Source: Amorphophallus konjac
Lineage: Eukaryota > Streptophyta > Magnoliopsida > Alismatales > Araceae
Direction of reading: 5' to 3'
NCBI GenBank assembly: GCA_022559845.1
Contig: CM040126.1
Coordinates: forward strand, 142,422,064 to 142,486,063
Length of the DNA: 64,000 nucleotides
Both the position numbers and the translations under genes were made by a program. Below, in pieces: positions 12,701 to 23,436 of the stretch (positions are counted from its first letter, which is position 1; each line of letters opens with the position of its first letter). Under the pieces are notes generated by a model. The model made no database searches. It saw only the letters and a program-made list of their open reading frames with translations, and was not told the origin of the DNA.

Positions 12701-12731
12701 TCCGAGTATCTTCCGCGCTCGGGGCGTGACA
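9702..12731 (+). repeat. 3' LTR of E2 (3030 bp)
   Basis: Near-identical copy of 2066-5095 with scattered single-base changes (for example at 9724 and 10196). TATA-like box at 10174-10182. It ends GGGGCGTGACA and is followed by ATGTT. Confidence 0.95.
9814..11271. repeat. Inverted-repeat clusters of E2 3' LTR
   Basis: The counterparts of the 5' LTR arrays, at 9814-10030, 10689-10806, 10973-11056 and 11110-11271, with the ACGCCC/GGGCGT arms preserved. Confidence 0.75.
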
Positions 12732-12736
12732 ATGTT
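12732..12736. repeat. Right target duplication of E2 (ATGTT)
   Basis: Exact copy of 2061-2065. Confidence 0.95.
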
Positions 12737-13304
12737 AGTCACCCCACTCACACCGGTCATCCCGGACCCATCTATTTCGCCCACCTTGTCCTCGGTGAAC
12801 CCCGCCATCCCACTTCTACCCGTCTCTCCTATAGTAGTGCAGCCACTAGTGACTACCGTACCACTGTCGACACTCTATGTTGACATGGTATGGTTTGATT
12901 TCTGCCATGCGTATGAGAGACAGTATCCGAACTTCATTTTTGTCGTGCTTCACACTAGACGTCCGGTTTACATTCCCATCACCCATCCCCTAATCCTCCC
13001 ACACTTTCATACCCGAGGACGAGTCTTCTCGAACCAGAGACGGTTGACGAAGGATGGAACTCATGGCATTAAGTTGTGGGTTAGTCTCTCTTTACACGTA
13101 GTGTATGTAGACGGTGACGATCATCCTTACCGAGTCATCCTTCGTGTGTCCCTTGTGTTGTGTCTCCATGTCGTCAGTCATAGTAGTACTAAGAATGTTC
13201 AAGTTTGTCTAGAGTCATGCATGAGTCAGTTTGTTTCTTCTTTGTGTGGTCTGTTTTGTGTGGTTTGTTTTGAGTGGTTTGTTTGTGTGGTTTGTGGTTG
13301 TTAG
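12737..13304 (+). pseudogene. E1 internal ORF, 3' part (unknown protein)
   Basis: Counting one copy of ATGTT, the frame of 1326-2065 resumes here and stays open to a TAG at 13302-13304. The product is proline-rich at first (TPVIPDPSISPTLSSV) and then hydrophobic/aromatic (FDFCHAYERQYPNFIFVV). I do not recognise a family. It occupies the place where RT and integrase would lie in an autonomous element. The last third is low-complexity TTTGTGTGG repeats and may not be coding. Confidence 0.5.
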
Positions 13305-13384
13305 GAGTCTGCATGTGTCTTGTGCAAGTTTGTCGATGTCAGTCCCTTGAGAGGCGAGTGGACTTGCTAGAATAGTATGGGATC

Positions 13385-13676
13385 AGTTCTACATCTGTGC
13401 CCTGGATCTAGTCACCTACAGGGACCCAACGGTGATTCCTAGTGAGTCTTCGAGCCGCCTCCTTCCCCTTGAGAGTGACCCCACCCCGGAGTGTTCCACC
13501 ACTAGCCTCTTCCCATAACAGCATGCGCATATCAAGTATATACGGAATGAGCAGGTGACGATCACTTGGAGTGGAGCGTACCCGTGCTACTTGATACGGT
13601 GACAGATCCGCTGGAGCTACTCGAGCAGTCACCCCCTTTACTCGACGGGGTCGAGTTCTTCCCACCCGGGGAGAAT
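13385..13676 (+). pseudogene. E1 integrase C-terminal/chromodomain-like tail remnant
   Basis: A frame reading LDLVTYRDPTVIPSE matches the end of the integrase C-terminal domain seen intact in E7 (ADLVSYKGPTVVPSE). It is followed by a DEQVTITWSGA stretch matching the E7 chromodomain-like tail. Stop codons and shifts break it. The block is clearly similar to E3 23150-23436. The coding tail runs up to the LTR, whose first three bases TGA could serve as its stop. Confidence 0.6.
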
Positions 13677-15779
13677 TGATGGGGACATCGAAGCAAGACC
13701 GCTCACATTTTGTTTACATTTATGTCCTTTTATATTTGTATGTATACCCTTGTGTTATATGGGTACACAATTGTAAGTCTTGGTGGGTTTATCTGCAAAA
13801 TGTCAGTAGGTCTAGCAAGGGGGCCCCCAGTCCTTCCCCATTGGTCCACCTAAGCCATGTGGGGCTGGTCAAAGTCCTAGGTGGCCTTCTAGATGGATTG
13901 ACTAGTCAATTGACACATGGGGAGACAAGTGGTTTAAAATTTCAAAGGAGGCTACCTACCTTGTCCCCTTGGTCAAGGGGGCGCCCCCCTTTTTTTGGTC
14001 CAATTTTAATTTTTGAAAAAAATGCTATTAGAACTAATTAGTTCTATACGTTGTATGCCCCTCCTAATACTAGATCTGAGGGCATAAGTGGTCATTTTTC
14101 ATTTATTATATAAGGCATGTAATTTCCATTTGTATGAATTAATGAGAAGAAAAAAATTTGTGTGCATTGGAGCAAATCTGCGCCCCCTCCCCTCTCCCCC
14201 TAGTTCCTTCTTCCTCCTTCTGCATTTCAGGGTCTAGACCCCTTCTATCTTAGCCCCTATATCTCCTGATTCTATCTCTGCTGCCGCCGCCGCCGTTCGT
14301 GCCGCCATCGAGCCACCACGAAGCAAGATCCGAAGTGTTGTCTAAGGTTCTATTTTACTGGATAGGGGGTTACTCCAAGAATTTTAGCTCCCAACTCCTA
14401 TACCTTCTGGAGCTGATATTTTCAGGGTGAGTTCTAGAAGTTGTCACTCACCATGTCCCAGAAAAATTTAAACAAATTCCAGCCCACATTTTATATTTTT
14501 CCATTTTCGTGCTTCCCAATCCACCAGATCTGCCAGTTCCCAGTCGAGTTTCACAGCAGCCCTGAGTTTCACCCTTTTGTTCCCCTTCTTGATTTTTGCT
14601 TGAATCCCCAATTTTACTGGAGCTTCTGTCCACCATTCTCATCCTCCACAAATTTTCGTCGAATTTCAAAAGCCCTCTACCTATTTCTAGAAATTGTGTC
14701 TTTCCCCCAAATTTAGTTTTATTTCTACTGTCCAAATCCGACCACCCATTGATATAAAATACTTTTCCCCAGTCAAATCTCCACCAAACCTTTCATAAAA
14801 TATACTCCGTTTTCCTCTCTTCGCCCTCTACAACTTTTGTGAAGAGCCCAACATCTGAATCGGAGGTCTACATTGAGGTCAACGCCAACCCTCAGGAAAA
14901 AGCCCTTCTGTCCTGAGTTTTCAAATCCTGTGAACCAATAGCTTGAATATTCGACTAAGGCCATCAAAGAGAAATTCAAATTTCTTTCTCTGGTCATAGA
15001 TCGAAGGATTTTGAGTTAGATTTCCATTAGTACCTCTTGTGCATCGATCCGACGTCGGGACTGATCGCAACATCAGTTTTCATCGGGACGCGCAGGTCTG
15101 AAACAAAATTCAGATCCGTGGGCAACAACTCCAACATGCACCGATCGGAGCCTCCTCGCCTTCCGTGAGGTGTACCAGCACGCCGCCTTCCCAGGGAGTG
15201 CCCCTCCGGACGTCCCCATCATAGCGGTGCCGCTCCAGGCCTACACGGTCCCACTGACCAGCATGCGGGTCCTACGATCGTGAGTACGTGTGCCGCCGAA
15301 GCTACACAAGAAGCTACCCGTCAACCCGAACCCGCTACTCCCGGGTCCCGCTGTGTCGCCCTTTACCTCCCTGCGTGGAGTGGGCAGTAAAATCATTGTT
15401 GTAATTTAATTGATTATTGTTCTAGGAGTACGAGATCTGCCGGGATCATCTTCCTCATGCCACGTGCGTGGAGGTATCGTGTTCGCTCCATTACTCGGTA
15501 TTTGCTATTCTTGTATATGCTTTTATATGCCACTGCTAGAGAGCATGTGTTAGGGCCATTAGCTCGATATATTTATTTCACCACTGCTGCAAGAGAGAGC
15601 GAGACCGTCCCGTGACCCAATCCGGGCACGAATTTGTGAGTTGACCACCCTAGCTCACTGCCGGTTTCTCAACTGTGCACGTCCGTACGCTTCCCTCGAT
15701 AAGGGACAATCGCGAGCTTGCTTAGAGTCCGAGGGTTGCATATCCAATTGGAGTCGAGTCGCGTGTCCGTCCCGCATCA
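13677..15779 (+). repeat. 3' LTR of E1 (2103 bp)
   Basis: It starts TGATGGGGACATCG after the purine-rich GGGGAGAAT and ends CCCGCATCA. It has a TATA box at 14107, a GCC-rich stretch at 14281-14325, and an intron-donor-like CAGGGTGAGTTC at about 14424. It resembles the E3 LTR in layout and in its last 400 bp. Confidence 0.88.
14107..14115 (+). promoter_or_regulatory. TATA box, E1 3' LTR
   Basis: TATATAAGG, followed by a leader that becomes GCC-rich about 170 bp downstream. Confidence 0.6.
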
Positions 15780-16039
15780 CCCATAATCGACCCTCAACTA
15801 GTCGATTTCAATGAGGTGAATGACATTCTTCCTTATCTATGTGCAATATTTGAGATTCAAGACGGTTGGGTTGACTTTGTCACATGATATCCCCGATACT
15901 ACCCGAACCTAGTCCAGCAATTTTATGGCAATTTGATTGAGAGAAATGAACGGTTATATACGATTGTTCAAGGCGTTGAGATTACTATTACTCCGACCCT
16001 TTTTGAACAAGCCTTAGGAGTTTCAGCCAGGGGTGCAGA
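15780..16039 (+). pseudogene. PF20167-like plant transposon gene, fragment between E1 and E3
   Basis: Coding frame starting at 15780 (VDFNEVNDILPYL, then YPNLVQQFYGNLIERNERLY, then GVEITITPTLFEQALGV), with a TGA at 15888-15890. The YPxLVxxFYxNL and ITPxLxxxxLGV motifs are typical of the putative plant transposon protein family (PF20167). The 5' part of the gene lies left of E1, outside the window. The 3' part resumes at 25358 after E3. The frame matches across E3, so both E1 and E3 inserted into one gene. It is a broken relic, probably from an older retroelement. Confidence 0.7.
16035..16039. repeat. Left target duplication of E3 (GCAGA)
   Basis: GCAGA before the 5' LTR against GCATA at 25358-25362 after the 3' LTR: one mismatch, as expected for an old insertion. 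Confidence 0.75.
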
Positions 16040-17922
16040 TGATGAGAATCAACACCAAGCACTAATATTTTATTTTTGTATTTGTATCCTTTTTGTTTGC
16101 ATTTATATCATTGGGATAATTTGGTTACAATTGTAAGGCATTATAAGCCAGTTTGTTAGTCTTTAGGAATCTTTGGGTTTCTATGTAAAATTCCAGTAGG
16201 TCCAGTAGGGTCCCCCACCCTCTTTCCCATTGGTCTATCTAGGATCATGGGCCATGTGGGGCTTGTTCAAAGTCCAAGATTGGACTTGGACCAAGGAGAC
16301 AAAAGAAGAAAATTCAAATTTCACCTCTCCCTTGGTCCAAGGGGCGCCCCCCTATATATTATTTTAATTTGGTCATGTTTGACCACATGGGGATTAATTA
16401 TCCCATACCTTATTTGCCACTCCCTAACCCTAGATTTGAGGGTAGTTTAGGTCTTTTTTCTATTTCTAGATAACCCATGTATTTTGTGAATTCCATAGAA
16501 ATTAATGAAGAAAATCCCATTTTTTTGCTCAAGGAGGCCTAAGGGCGCACCCTCTCTATCTCTTTCCCCTTGGAGCTGTGATAGCTTTGATCTTCAGAGG
16601 TGTGAAGCTTCTCAATTACCCCATCTCTGAGTGAGAAGCTCAGCACCGCCGCCGTCGCCGCCATCGAGCCGCCATCGCAACACCACCGCCTCACCGTCGG
16701 AAGTCTGTCCACCCCTAGACAGCAAGCTATTGGCTAATCTTTATCTCCCAATTAAGAGATCTGATCGAGCTCAAATTTTGAGGGTGAGTTCCCCACGAAA
16801 TCCCCTCTCTCCAAACAAATTTCCAGGTTATTCCTCCACCGTTTGCCCCCCCCCCTACCACCATATTCTTCCCTGGTCTACACAATCTGTCCCTGTTCAG
16901 ATTTGTGTTCTAGCAGCCCAACTCTTCTATGTTTTGACCCCCTTCCTAATTTTAGATTGATCTGAAATTTGGACTGAGAATTCTGTCCACCAAAGCCCTC
17001 TTCCACAAATTATTTCAAGATTTTATGAATTTGTTTACCCATCCAAAAATCCACTGCAATATCTGAAATCAGTCCTGTCTCCTGCAATCAAGATCCAACC
17101 ACCCCCTACTATAAAATCCATTTCCCCTCTCAAACCACCTCATAAAATTACAAAAAAAATATCCTCATGTTTTTTACTTCCCCCTCCATCTCTCATAAAA
17201 ATTTCAAGTCCAAATTCTACCATTTGACTTTCAGTCAACCTACATTTTCAGGCATATCCCAATCTGCCCAGTATTTCCTAAGTCTGTCAGTCCGTCGGTT
17301 ACAAATTCCACCAAGGCAACTACAGAGACATGAAAATTCATGTAATTCCAGGTGGTTGTAGATCTCCAAGTTATCTTCGCAACGGCGCTAGTTTAATGTC
17401 GATCCGACGTCGAAGTAGATCACAACAAATTTTCTTGCCGAGTCGCGCAGTGTTGAAACAGAGGAACCAGTTCGGGACAGCAAGCTGCCGCCAGAGTAGC
17501 AGCGCGCCGGAACCGTCGGAGCTGCCCAAGGAGCCGCCCGTCAACCCAAGTGTGATACTCTCATGTCCCACGTGTAGCCCTTCACCTCTCTGCGTGGAGT
17601 GGACAGTAAAACTCTTGCTGTAATTTTTGTTAATTATTTCTACCGGGAGTACGAGACTTGGCCGGGATCGCCTTCCCCACGCCCGGAGCGTGGAGGTACA
17701 CTCGCCACCCTCCTACTTGGCATTTGCTTATTTCGTATATCTTTATATGTTGCTGCTAGAGTGATAGGATAACTAGCACGTCAAATTTTTATCACCACTA
17801 CGAGAGTGAGTGAGTGGAACCCATCCCGTGTCTCAATCCGAACACGCAGAAAAGCCGATACCCGAGACTCATTGTCGATTTCTCAAACCGCGCAGATCCA
17901 CGCATTTCCCTTGCTTAGGGAC

Positions 17923-17927
17923 GTTCG
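17923..17927. repeat. Left target duplication of E4 (GTTCG)
   Basis: GTTCG here against GTCCG at 21141-21145. The uninterrupted E3 3' LTR reads GGGACGTCCGCGAGC at about 25311, which confirms the pre-insertion sequence. Confidence 0.8.
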
Positions 17928-19093
17928 TGTCATGCCTCGAGCCTTTATTATAGCGGAAGACTCGCTCGGGGAGCGCGAACAGCCGGCATGGTAAGCCTCT
18001 TGCAAGCAAGAATCAATCAAAGCGCAAGACAATCACACAAATAAATGCAATTGCACAAGAATATTCAAACTCCAACTTTATTTCATAAATGATCAATCTT
18101 TAAATACAATAGCCTCAACTTCTCAATTTATTGACTCAAGAAATAGGAAAAATTACATTGACTCAATCTAGACATTATAACTTCCTATGTCTTCACTCTT
18201 GTCATAATATCATTCAATCGCTCTCGGACCCGCTACTTGAATCACCCAAATCCGAATTCGAACTATTTCCATCTCCTGAAAAACATTGGAAATAGGTAAT
18301 GAGCACACTTGCCCAGTAGGTATCTTTGCATCAACATGAAGACACTATTAAAGTGATTAACATTTTTGTTCTAAATAAATAAGGTAAAATCATGCAATGC
18401 GATGATCATGCGATTAAACCAAAGTAACAAAATTATCATATAAGATGGAATGAGAACAAGAATGAACTAGTAAGAATAGGACAAGAACATGATATTGGCC
18501 TTTCATGAACAAGAATATATCGAGAATGTACTAGCAAGCCACATATTTCTCACTTTAGCATCTTATGCTTATGAGCAAGTGCTTCGTGAATTTCTGTGGA
18601 ATATCAAGCAAGAATGTCATGTCGTGCCGTGGATCTTTACTTATTTATAGAAATAGTACTCCCAGCGCAATGCGACGCCAGTAGCATCATATCCCATAGT
18701 TTAAAAAATAGTATGTTTCTGACAATCAGCCGAGGGGACTAGCATAGAGCCCTTGAACACAATCAGTGCTCGATCGCATCTTCAGTTATAAATTAAGCTA
18801 CTTCCACGCAGTATAACAGTAAAGTATGGCCAAGAATATAGAAGTTCCAATAATTCCATGATAACTAAAATCAATGAATGAATGCTTCAACATAAGAATG
18901 TAGGAGTCAAGAAATAGATTTTAAACAATGTCATGCTTTTAGAAATAAATCGACAGCATAACGGTATTTTCCTTAACTTCCATTACATTAGATCAATTTA
19001 AGCAATATGATAAGTTCTAGATCATCAAGGTTTATCTAGAATCATTGAAATATCAACCCTTGGTCAAACCTTGGGTTAACATATACAAGCTAT

Positions 19094-19934
19094 GTAACGA
19101 TCGTTTATTGGGCCGTTACAGTGATCCGAGTCTAGAAGGATAAAAATAGACTCAGAGGAATGTGACGGTCCGGCACTGGGCCGTTACGTGAGCCTGATGG
19201 TCCAGTTTAAGGCCGTTACATTTCAAGAATCAGAACCACGATAGAGTGTTCTAATTAATGGGCTTTCATTGGTACAACCAACTCGGCGTCCTAGTGGGAA
19301 TCCCAGGCTCGCAGAGAATTACGGAGGCCTTGAAAAAATGATTTCCTAGTCCATTGGAAGGAATATCCAATAGAGATGTCCTTATGTCCAAGATTGTGTT
19401 TCTATAGTGCAAAGTGTGAACTAATGACAACATACCGGAATATGTGCCATGTACTTATAGAATTGACTCTATTGATAGAGATAGATATGTAAAATCAACG
19501 TGAAAATCATGATGAAAAACTCTGTCAATACAATGTTAAAAAGTCATACTTTATAGTTTAAAACTATATAATTTTGGCTTCAAGAAATTAACATAACTCA
19601 AGTAGAAGTGATAACAACACATGCCATGCTTATCATGTATGATCAAATAACCTTAAACTCACATGATCAGATTAAAAACCTAAGTAACTAGGCTTAGCAA
19701 TAAATAATATTGGCAAGTTATATTCTGTCTTGGGGTTGACAAAACACAGAGTATAACGGTCTGGAGAGGGGGTGTCACATTGAACGTGACGGTCAGGATC
19801 CAGCCGTTACATGAATGTAACGCGTCTGTACAAGCGCGTTAGAAACAACAGTGCAATTCAAATATCACAGAGTGTGTAACGGTCTGTCGTAGGGCCGTTA
19901 CTTGAAAGCGACGGTCCTATGCTAATGCGTTACA
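19094..19934. repeat. Inverted-repeat arrays of E4, R/U5 side
   Basis: Units at 19094-19119, 19162-19187, 19194-19219, 19752-19843 and 19876-19934. The best one, 19876-19901, pairs ten positions (one G-T) around a six-base loop. Arms are GTAACGGTC and GGGCCGTTAC. Confidence 0.75.
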
Positions 19935-20482
19935 GTATCTGCTAACAGAAAACAACTATAGAAACTAAGAGATCAACTCACATCATGTCTTTTATCAAAA
20001 CATCATGAGTTTCCAGACATGTTAACGAAGTAAAGGTTTTCTATATGCATGGGTATTGATGAATAGATGGATAGTCAAGTCTTTTACTCTTTAGTTAGGG
20101 CTAAGGGAAACATGATATGCATAGAACCAATAAAACATGAAATTGATGATCTAGCATGCATGCAATCCAATCAAAACAGAGGCTCTTAGCCCTATCAAGT
20201 TATTTTTGTCGTTCATGAGATAACCTATCTCTTAACTTGGACTGTACTTTCTGAATTTGGTAGAGAACCTTGCCCTAGATCCCTTCCTTCTCTTATGACT
20301 TTTTCAGTAACTTCCTTGGGCTCTAACTCCACGACCTCTTGACCTAAAGATGTGAAATTCGGAGGGGAGTTAGTCTAAAGTATTGTAAATAACTACTTCT
20401 AAAGAACTTACCTGAGATAATGACTCCTTACCTTGCTTCCTTACGTCCAAAAAGTAAGGGCCGCACAGTTCAGAATTATGCC

Positions 20483-20492
20483 CTATTTATAG
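20483..20492 (-). promoter_or_regulatory. TATA box, E4 LTR
   Basis: CTATAAATAG on the minus strand. Confidence 0.6.
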
Positions 20493-20664
20493 AGTTTAGA
20501 CTAGAGTTTGATGATTAGATCAAGTTTAGAGTCCTTGTTTCATCAAATCCTAATCCCTAAGAGTCCTTAGAGTCTTTACAATCCTTCCCAAGTCGATCCC
20601 TAGTGGATAGGAACATCAAGTTCCAATCTTTTCATGAGTTCCTTTGCTCACGGAACTAACAGGT

Positions 20665-20840
20665 TTGTAACGGAGTAGGACCTACGCGTTAGGGTTATGT
20701 GGCGGTCTCGCGATAGACCGTTACATTACTCGTTCCCAGAGTTCAATGGAAATTAAACTCTTTTAGTTTTCTGGTTCATAGTGTAACGGTCGAGACACCG
20801 TGCGTTACATGTCTGTGACGGTCGAGCTATAGACCGTTAT
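20665..20840. repeat. Inverted-repeat array of E4, upstream of TATA
   Basis: Four units with arms GTAACGG/CCGTTAC or close variants (20665-20691, 20697-20725, 20782-20808, 20815-20841). They lie about 170-350 bp upstream of the minus-strand TATA box. Confidence 0.7.
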
Positions 20841-21185
20841 ATTCATCGTGGATAGAGTTCAAATAATTAAAAACTCTTTTGATAATTATCCATTAACTTA
20901 TCTTATATATTCTAGTATTTATCCTTAATATCCGTGGATAGACTTAATTACCTTCTAGAATGTGGGCCAAACTTAATGGGCCAGAGTTAAAACCTTTTGG
21001 ACTTTAATTAAGTGGGTTGGGTTAATTGATTAACACCACATGGCCTCATAATGACTTATTAATTTTAAATTAACCATTTATAAATTTATTTAGGCCTTTA
21101 TAAATTCTAAAAAATTATTTAAAATTTCTTGGGCACTACAGTCCGCGAGCTAGATTCCCAGGTTCGCGTCCCGTTCTGCATCAAA

Positions 21186-21198
21186 TAGGTATCAGATG
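21186..21198 (+). other. Degraded primer binding site of E3
   Basis: TAGGTATCAGATG three bases after the LTR end resembles the Met-tRNA site with several changes. Confidence 0.6.
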
Positions 21199-21469
21199 TA
21201 ATTCAAGTCTAGGGTAGTCGGTCCAAAGTTTACATTTGCATTCCTATACCCGGTATATCAAAAGCTGTTCCCGAAATGATAGGTTACGCCAATCGGAAAG
21301 GTAGCACACTTGTGTGAGTGCGATCTTCTAATCAAACTTTTGCCAGGTATCGGATATGGGCTGAGTCTAGGCTTGTATTCGAGTCCGCATTTTACCCCTT
21401 TTCACCATTTAGAGTCGTGTCTAGGTGCTTGCATTAGTTTTGTATAAAAATAAAAAAAGAGAGAAAATG

Positions 21470-21934
21470 AGTCTCTTGCATGCCCACTTATGTGCAACTA
21501 TGGCCAACCCATGCACCCCTTCCTTGGTTAAATCTATATACACCCTCATGGATAGGATGGACAAGCGTGACCGAGACACACATGAATATTTTTGCCATGC
21601 TGAGGCTTGGCTTAATGCCATAGAGGCTAGGATGGACGCTACAGACCGATCTCTCCAAGGTCTGGTTAGACGAGTCTCCGCCCTAGAGAAAGCCCCGATC
21701 AGACCTGTCCAAGGCAACAAGTCTGTGTCTGAGTACATTCGGGACTTTGATTAGTACCGGTTGGGAAGTGGAGTTGGAGAGAAGAGCACCACGACTGCAT
21801 TTCAATTCTGGAGAAGTCCGCGGCTTCACTACCAGTTTGAATTGCTTTGTCGCAACATGACCACTCTGGAGCATTCTTACCAGGTCGCTCTAGAGGTTGA
21901 GCCTTTCGAGTCAATGTTTGATGCTCCCCTTCGG
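21470..21934 (+). pseudogene. gag: E3 gag remnant
   Basis: The frame from the ATG at 21467-21469 reads SLLHAHLCATMANPCTP, a short helical stretch (MDRMDKRDRDTHEYF), then VSEYIRDFD and a stop at 21752-21754. After it, in frame, come YRLGSGVGEKS and LLCRNMTTLEHSYQVALEVEPF, which resemble the C-terminal half of the retrotransposon gag domain (the segment with TLEHAYQVALxVE). No zinc knuckle is seen. Confidence 0.6.
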
Positions 21935-21989
21935 TGAGCATCTACCTCTAAGCAGAGTGCCGAGCAGGTCAAATGGCCACAATAGCTCA

Positions 21990-22405
21990 CAAGGCAGGAC
22001 GCTTTTGCCCCACGGCCTCACCCACCCCAGCCAGGGAACCCTTCCCCTAGAGCTCCTTTGCCACCCTCACCTTCCGATCTTTATTCGGAGCCACCTCATT
22101 TAGAGCCACCTCAGCCAGAGCTACCCGTGCTTCTAACGGGAAAGTTATTCATCACCGAGCCACTACTTAGTTGGCTCAAGATAGGCTTGGTCCCTAGACC
22201 ACCTTGCTATCCATCCGTGGACCCTACACTACCATTAGTGCCAGTCAACTCATTCCATACCACATTTCGGCCTTGTCACCATGTTGATACATTGGGCGAC
22301 CTTCTTAAGGGATTATACCGGCAGTTGAAGTTGACGCATATATTGGCACCAGGCTTCGACCAACTCAATAGTCGTAGCTTCACACATCCGGCATTGGGTC
22401 CATGA
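21990..22405 (+). pseudogene. E3 proline-rich protein with E1/E3/E7-group domain
   Basis: The open stretch is rich in Pro (LPPSPSDLYSEPPHLEPPQ), followed by a segment PVNSFHTTFRPCHHVDTLGD, LLKGLYRQLKLT, ILAPGFDQLNSRS. The same segment occurs in E7 at 52293-52440 (SYHTTIQASYQVETLEDFLR, then GLAWQIEFTSML), so HTT-x-VxTLxDxLxGL is a conserved block of this group. No known family is recognised. It ends at a stop at 22403-22405. Confidence 0.5.
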
Positions 22406-22541
22406 CCTCCATGTGCACCGTGGGTCATGTCACCACAGAGATCCTTTTGCTCCTCCCCCTTCTTGATGAGCCTAATTTCATTACACTTATTCCGAGGTAG
22501 GACTCGTACTTTCTACATGAGATCACAGTCCCACTTACAAG

Positions 22542-22973
22542 ATGCATGAAGGTGACAAACTACACCTTCAAGAAGTTCAAATATGGGAACGTGTCATGAG
22601 GGAACCCATCTCGAGGGATCACACATTCTTTGATCCCTTCGACCCCTTCCGTAAGGAGCCTCTTGACCCACCATATATGCTACCCTTCTTCAAAGGAGCC
22701 CACTACCACACCCCTTCCCCACGGGCCGGTCCACCTATGCTCCTCGAGCCCTTTCATTGGCAAGAGATACATACATATAGGGGTAAGGAAGAAGGTAACT
22801 TTGGCACTCATGGCCCTCCCAAGTCTCCCAAATCCAACAGGCAGCCGCATGCATGGTACATTTTTGGGAGTCTGGGAGTCCCACATTCCGCCAACCACCG
22901 GTTGCCTCGAGTGTATGCTTGGCAAACATTCGGATATCCTAGTCCACCATTGCATATGCATGGGTCTGCATAG
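22542..22973 (+). pseudogene. E3 unknown ORF with DPFDPF motif
   Basis: 143 residues ending at a stop at 22971-22973. It contains FFDPFDPFRKEPLDPPYM, later GTHGPPKSPK and QTFGYPSPP. E7 has the same DPFDPFQWE and (T/S)(F/Y)GCPGPP motifs in the same order, so this is a decayed copy of the E7 ORF2 N-terminal half. Function unknown. Confidence 0.5.
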
Positions 22974-23436
22974 TATTAGGCTTTTCTAGGACATAGAAGT
23001 GTGTTTTCTTTTGTATAGTTTGTTAGGAGTCTGAATGTGTAGAGTCTAGTTGGTCTCATGTCAGCTCACGATGTCAGTCCCTTCTAGTGTGAGGCAAGTC
23101 GGGTCTACTGCGTACGTTGTAGAATTGCCAAAATTTGGGATCGACTCTACCATTCTATGTCTCGGATCTAGTCACATAAAGGGACCCAGCGATAATTCCT
23201 AGTGAGTCATTTAGCCGTCTCCTTCCTTTGAGAGTGACCCCACCCCGGAGTGTCTACCACTAGTCGCATTCCCACAGCAGCATGTGCATATCAAATATAT
23301 ACGGGATGAGCAGGTGACGATTACTTGGAGTGGAGCGCACTCCGCGTTACATGGTACGGTGATAGATCCGCAGGAGTCACACGAGCAGCTGCACCCCTTA
23401 CTCGACGGGGTTGAGTTCTTCCCACCCGGGGAGAAT
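22974..23436 (+). pseudogene. E3 integrase C-terminal/chromodomain-like tail remnant
   Basis: From 23160 the sequence is clearly similar to E1 13400-13676 and encodes a broken SDLVT...PSE integrase-tail motif, then IKYIRDEQVTITWSGAHSA and LLDGVEFFPPGEN directly before the LTR. E7 ends the same way (LLDRVEFPAPWE). 22974-23150 shows no clear coding. Confidence 0.5.

Larger units (their letters stand above)
2066..12731 (+). mobile_element. E2: full-length Tekay/Del-type Ty3/gypsy retrotransposon
   Basis: The element has two 3030-bp LTRs (2066-5095 and 9702-12731) with TG...CA ends, a Met-tRNA primer site, gag-pol in order gag, protease, RT, RNase H, integrase, chromodomain, a purine tract, and perfect 5-bp duplications ATGTT. 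Long LTRs, the pol order and the chromodomain point to the Tekay (Del) chromovirus clade. LTRs are the same length and differ by roughly 1-2% by eye, so the insertion is recent. It sits inside the E1 internal ORF. Three in-frame stops make this copy incapable of making its own full polyprotein. Confidence 0.93.
1..15779 (+). mobile_element. E1: non-autonomous LTR retrotransposon (5' end outside window)
   Basis: The visible part is the end of a 5' LTR (1-991), a short internal region (992-2065 and 12737-13676) and a complete 3' LTR (13677-15779). The internal region is split by the younger element E2. The LTR runs TGATGGGGAC to CCCGCATCA. The two LTR copies differ at many positions (roughly a tenth by eye), so this is an old insertion. 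No RT, RNase H or integrase core is present, only a protease-like segment and an integrase C-terminal remnant, so the element must have been mobilised in trans. It is a sibling of E3 and more distantly of E7. The right flank begins CCCAT; the matching left target duplication lies outside the window. Confidence 0.85.
17928..21140 (-). mobile_element. E4: solo LTR, Tekay-like, minus strand (3213 bp)
   Basis: On the minus strand it starts TGTAGTGCCCAAG and ends GGCATGACA. It is bounded by a 5-bp duplication and has no internal sequence, which is what unequal recombination between two LTRs leaves. Its layout (TATA, CAG/GT junction, tail) follows the E2 and E5 LTRs, although the sequence is diverged. 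It carries inverted-repeat arrays with arms TAACGGTC and GGCCGTTA. Confidence 0.85.
16040..21183 (+). repeat. 5' LTR of E3, interrupted by E4
   Basis: The LTR occupies 16040-17927 and 21141-21183. It has a GCC/CGC-rich stretch near 16648-16690 and a donor-like GAGGGTGAGTTCC near 16779. The TATA position reads CTAGATAACC and has decayed relative to the 3' copy. Confidence 0.87.

Noticed and set aside
16631..16960. Ser/Pro-rich ORF with GCC repeats in the E3 LTR (also 24027-24341)
   Set aside because: Occurs in both LTR copies as part of the leader GCC-rich stretch; more likely untranslated.
22680..22961. Minus-strand ORFs opposite the E3 unknown ORF
   Set aside because: Shadows; the plus-strand frame has the E7-shared motifs.
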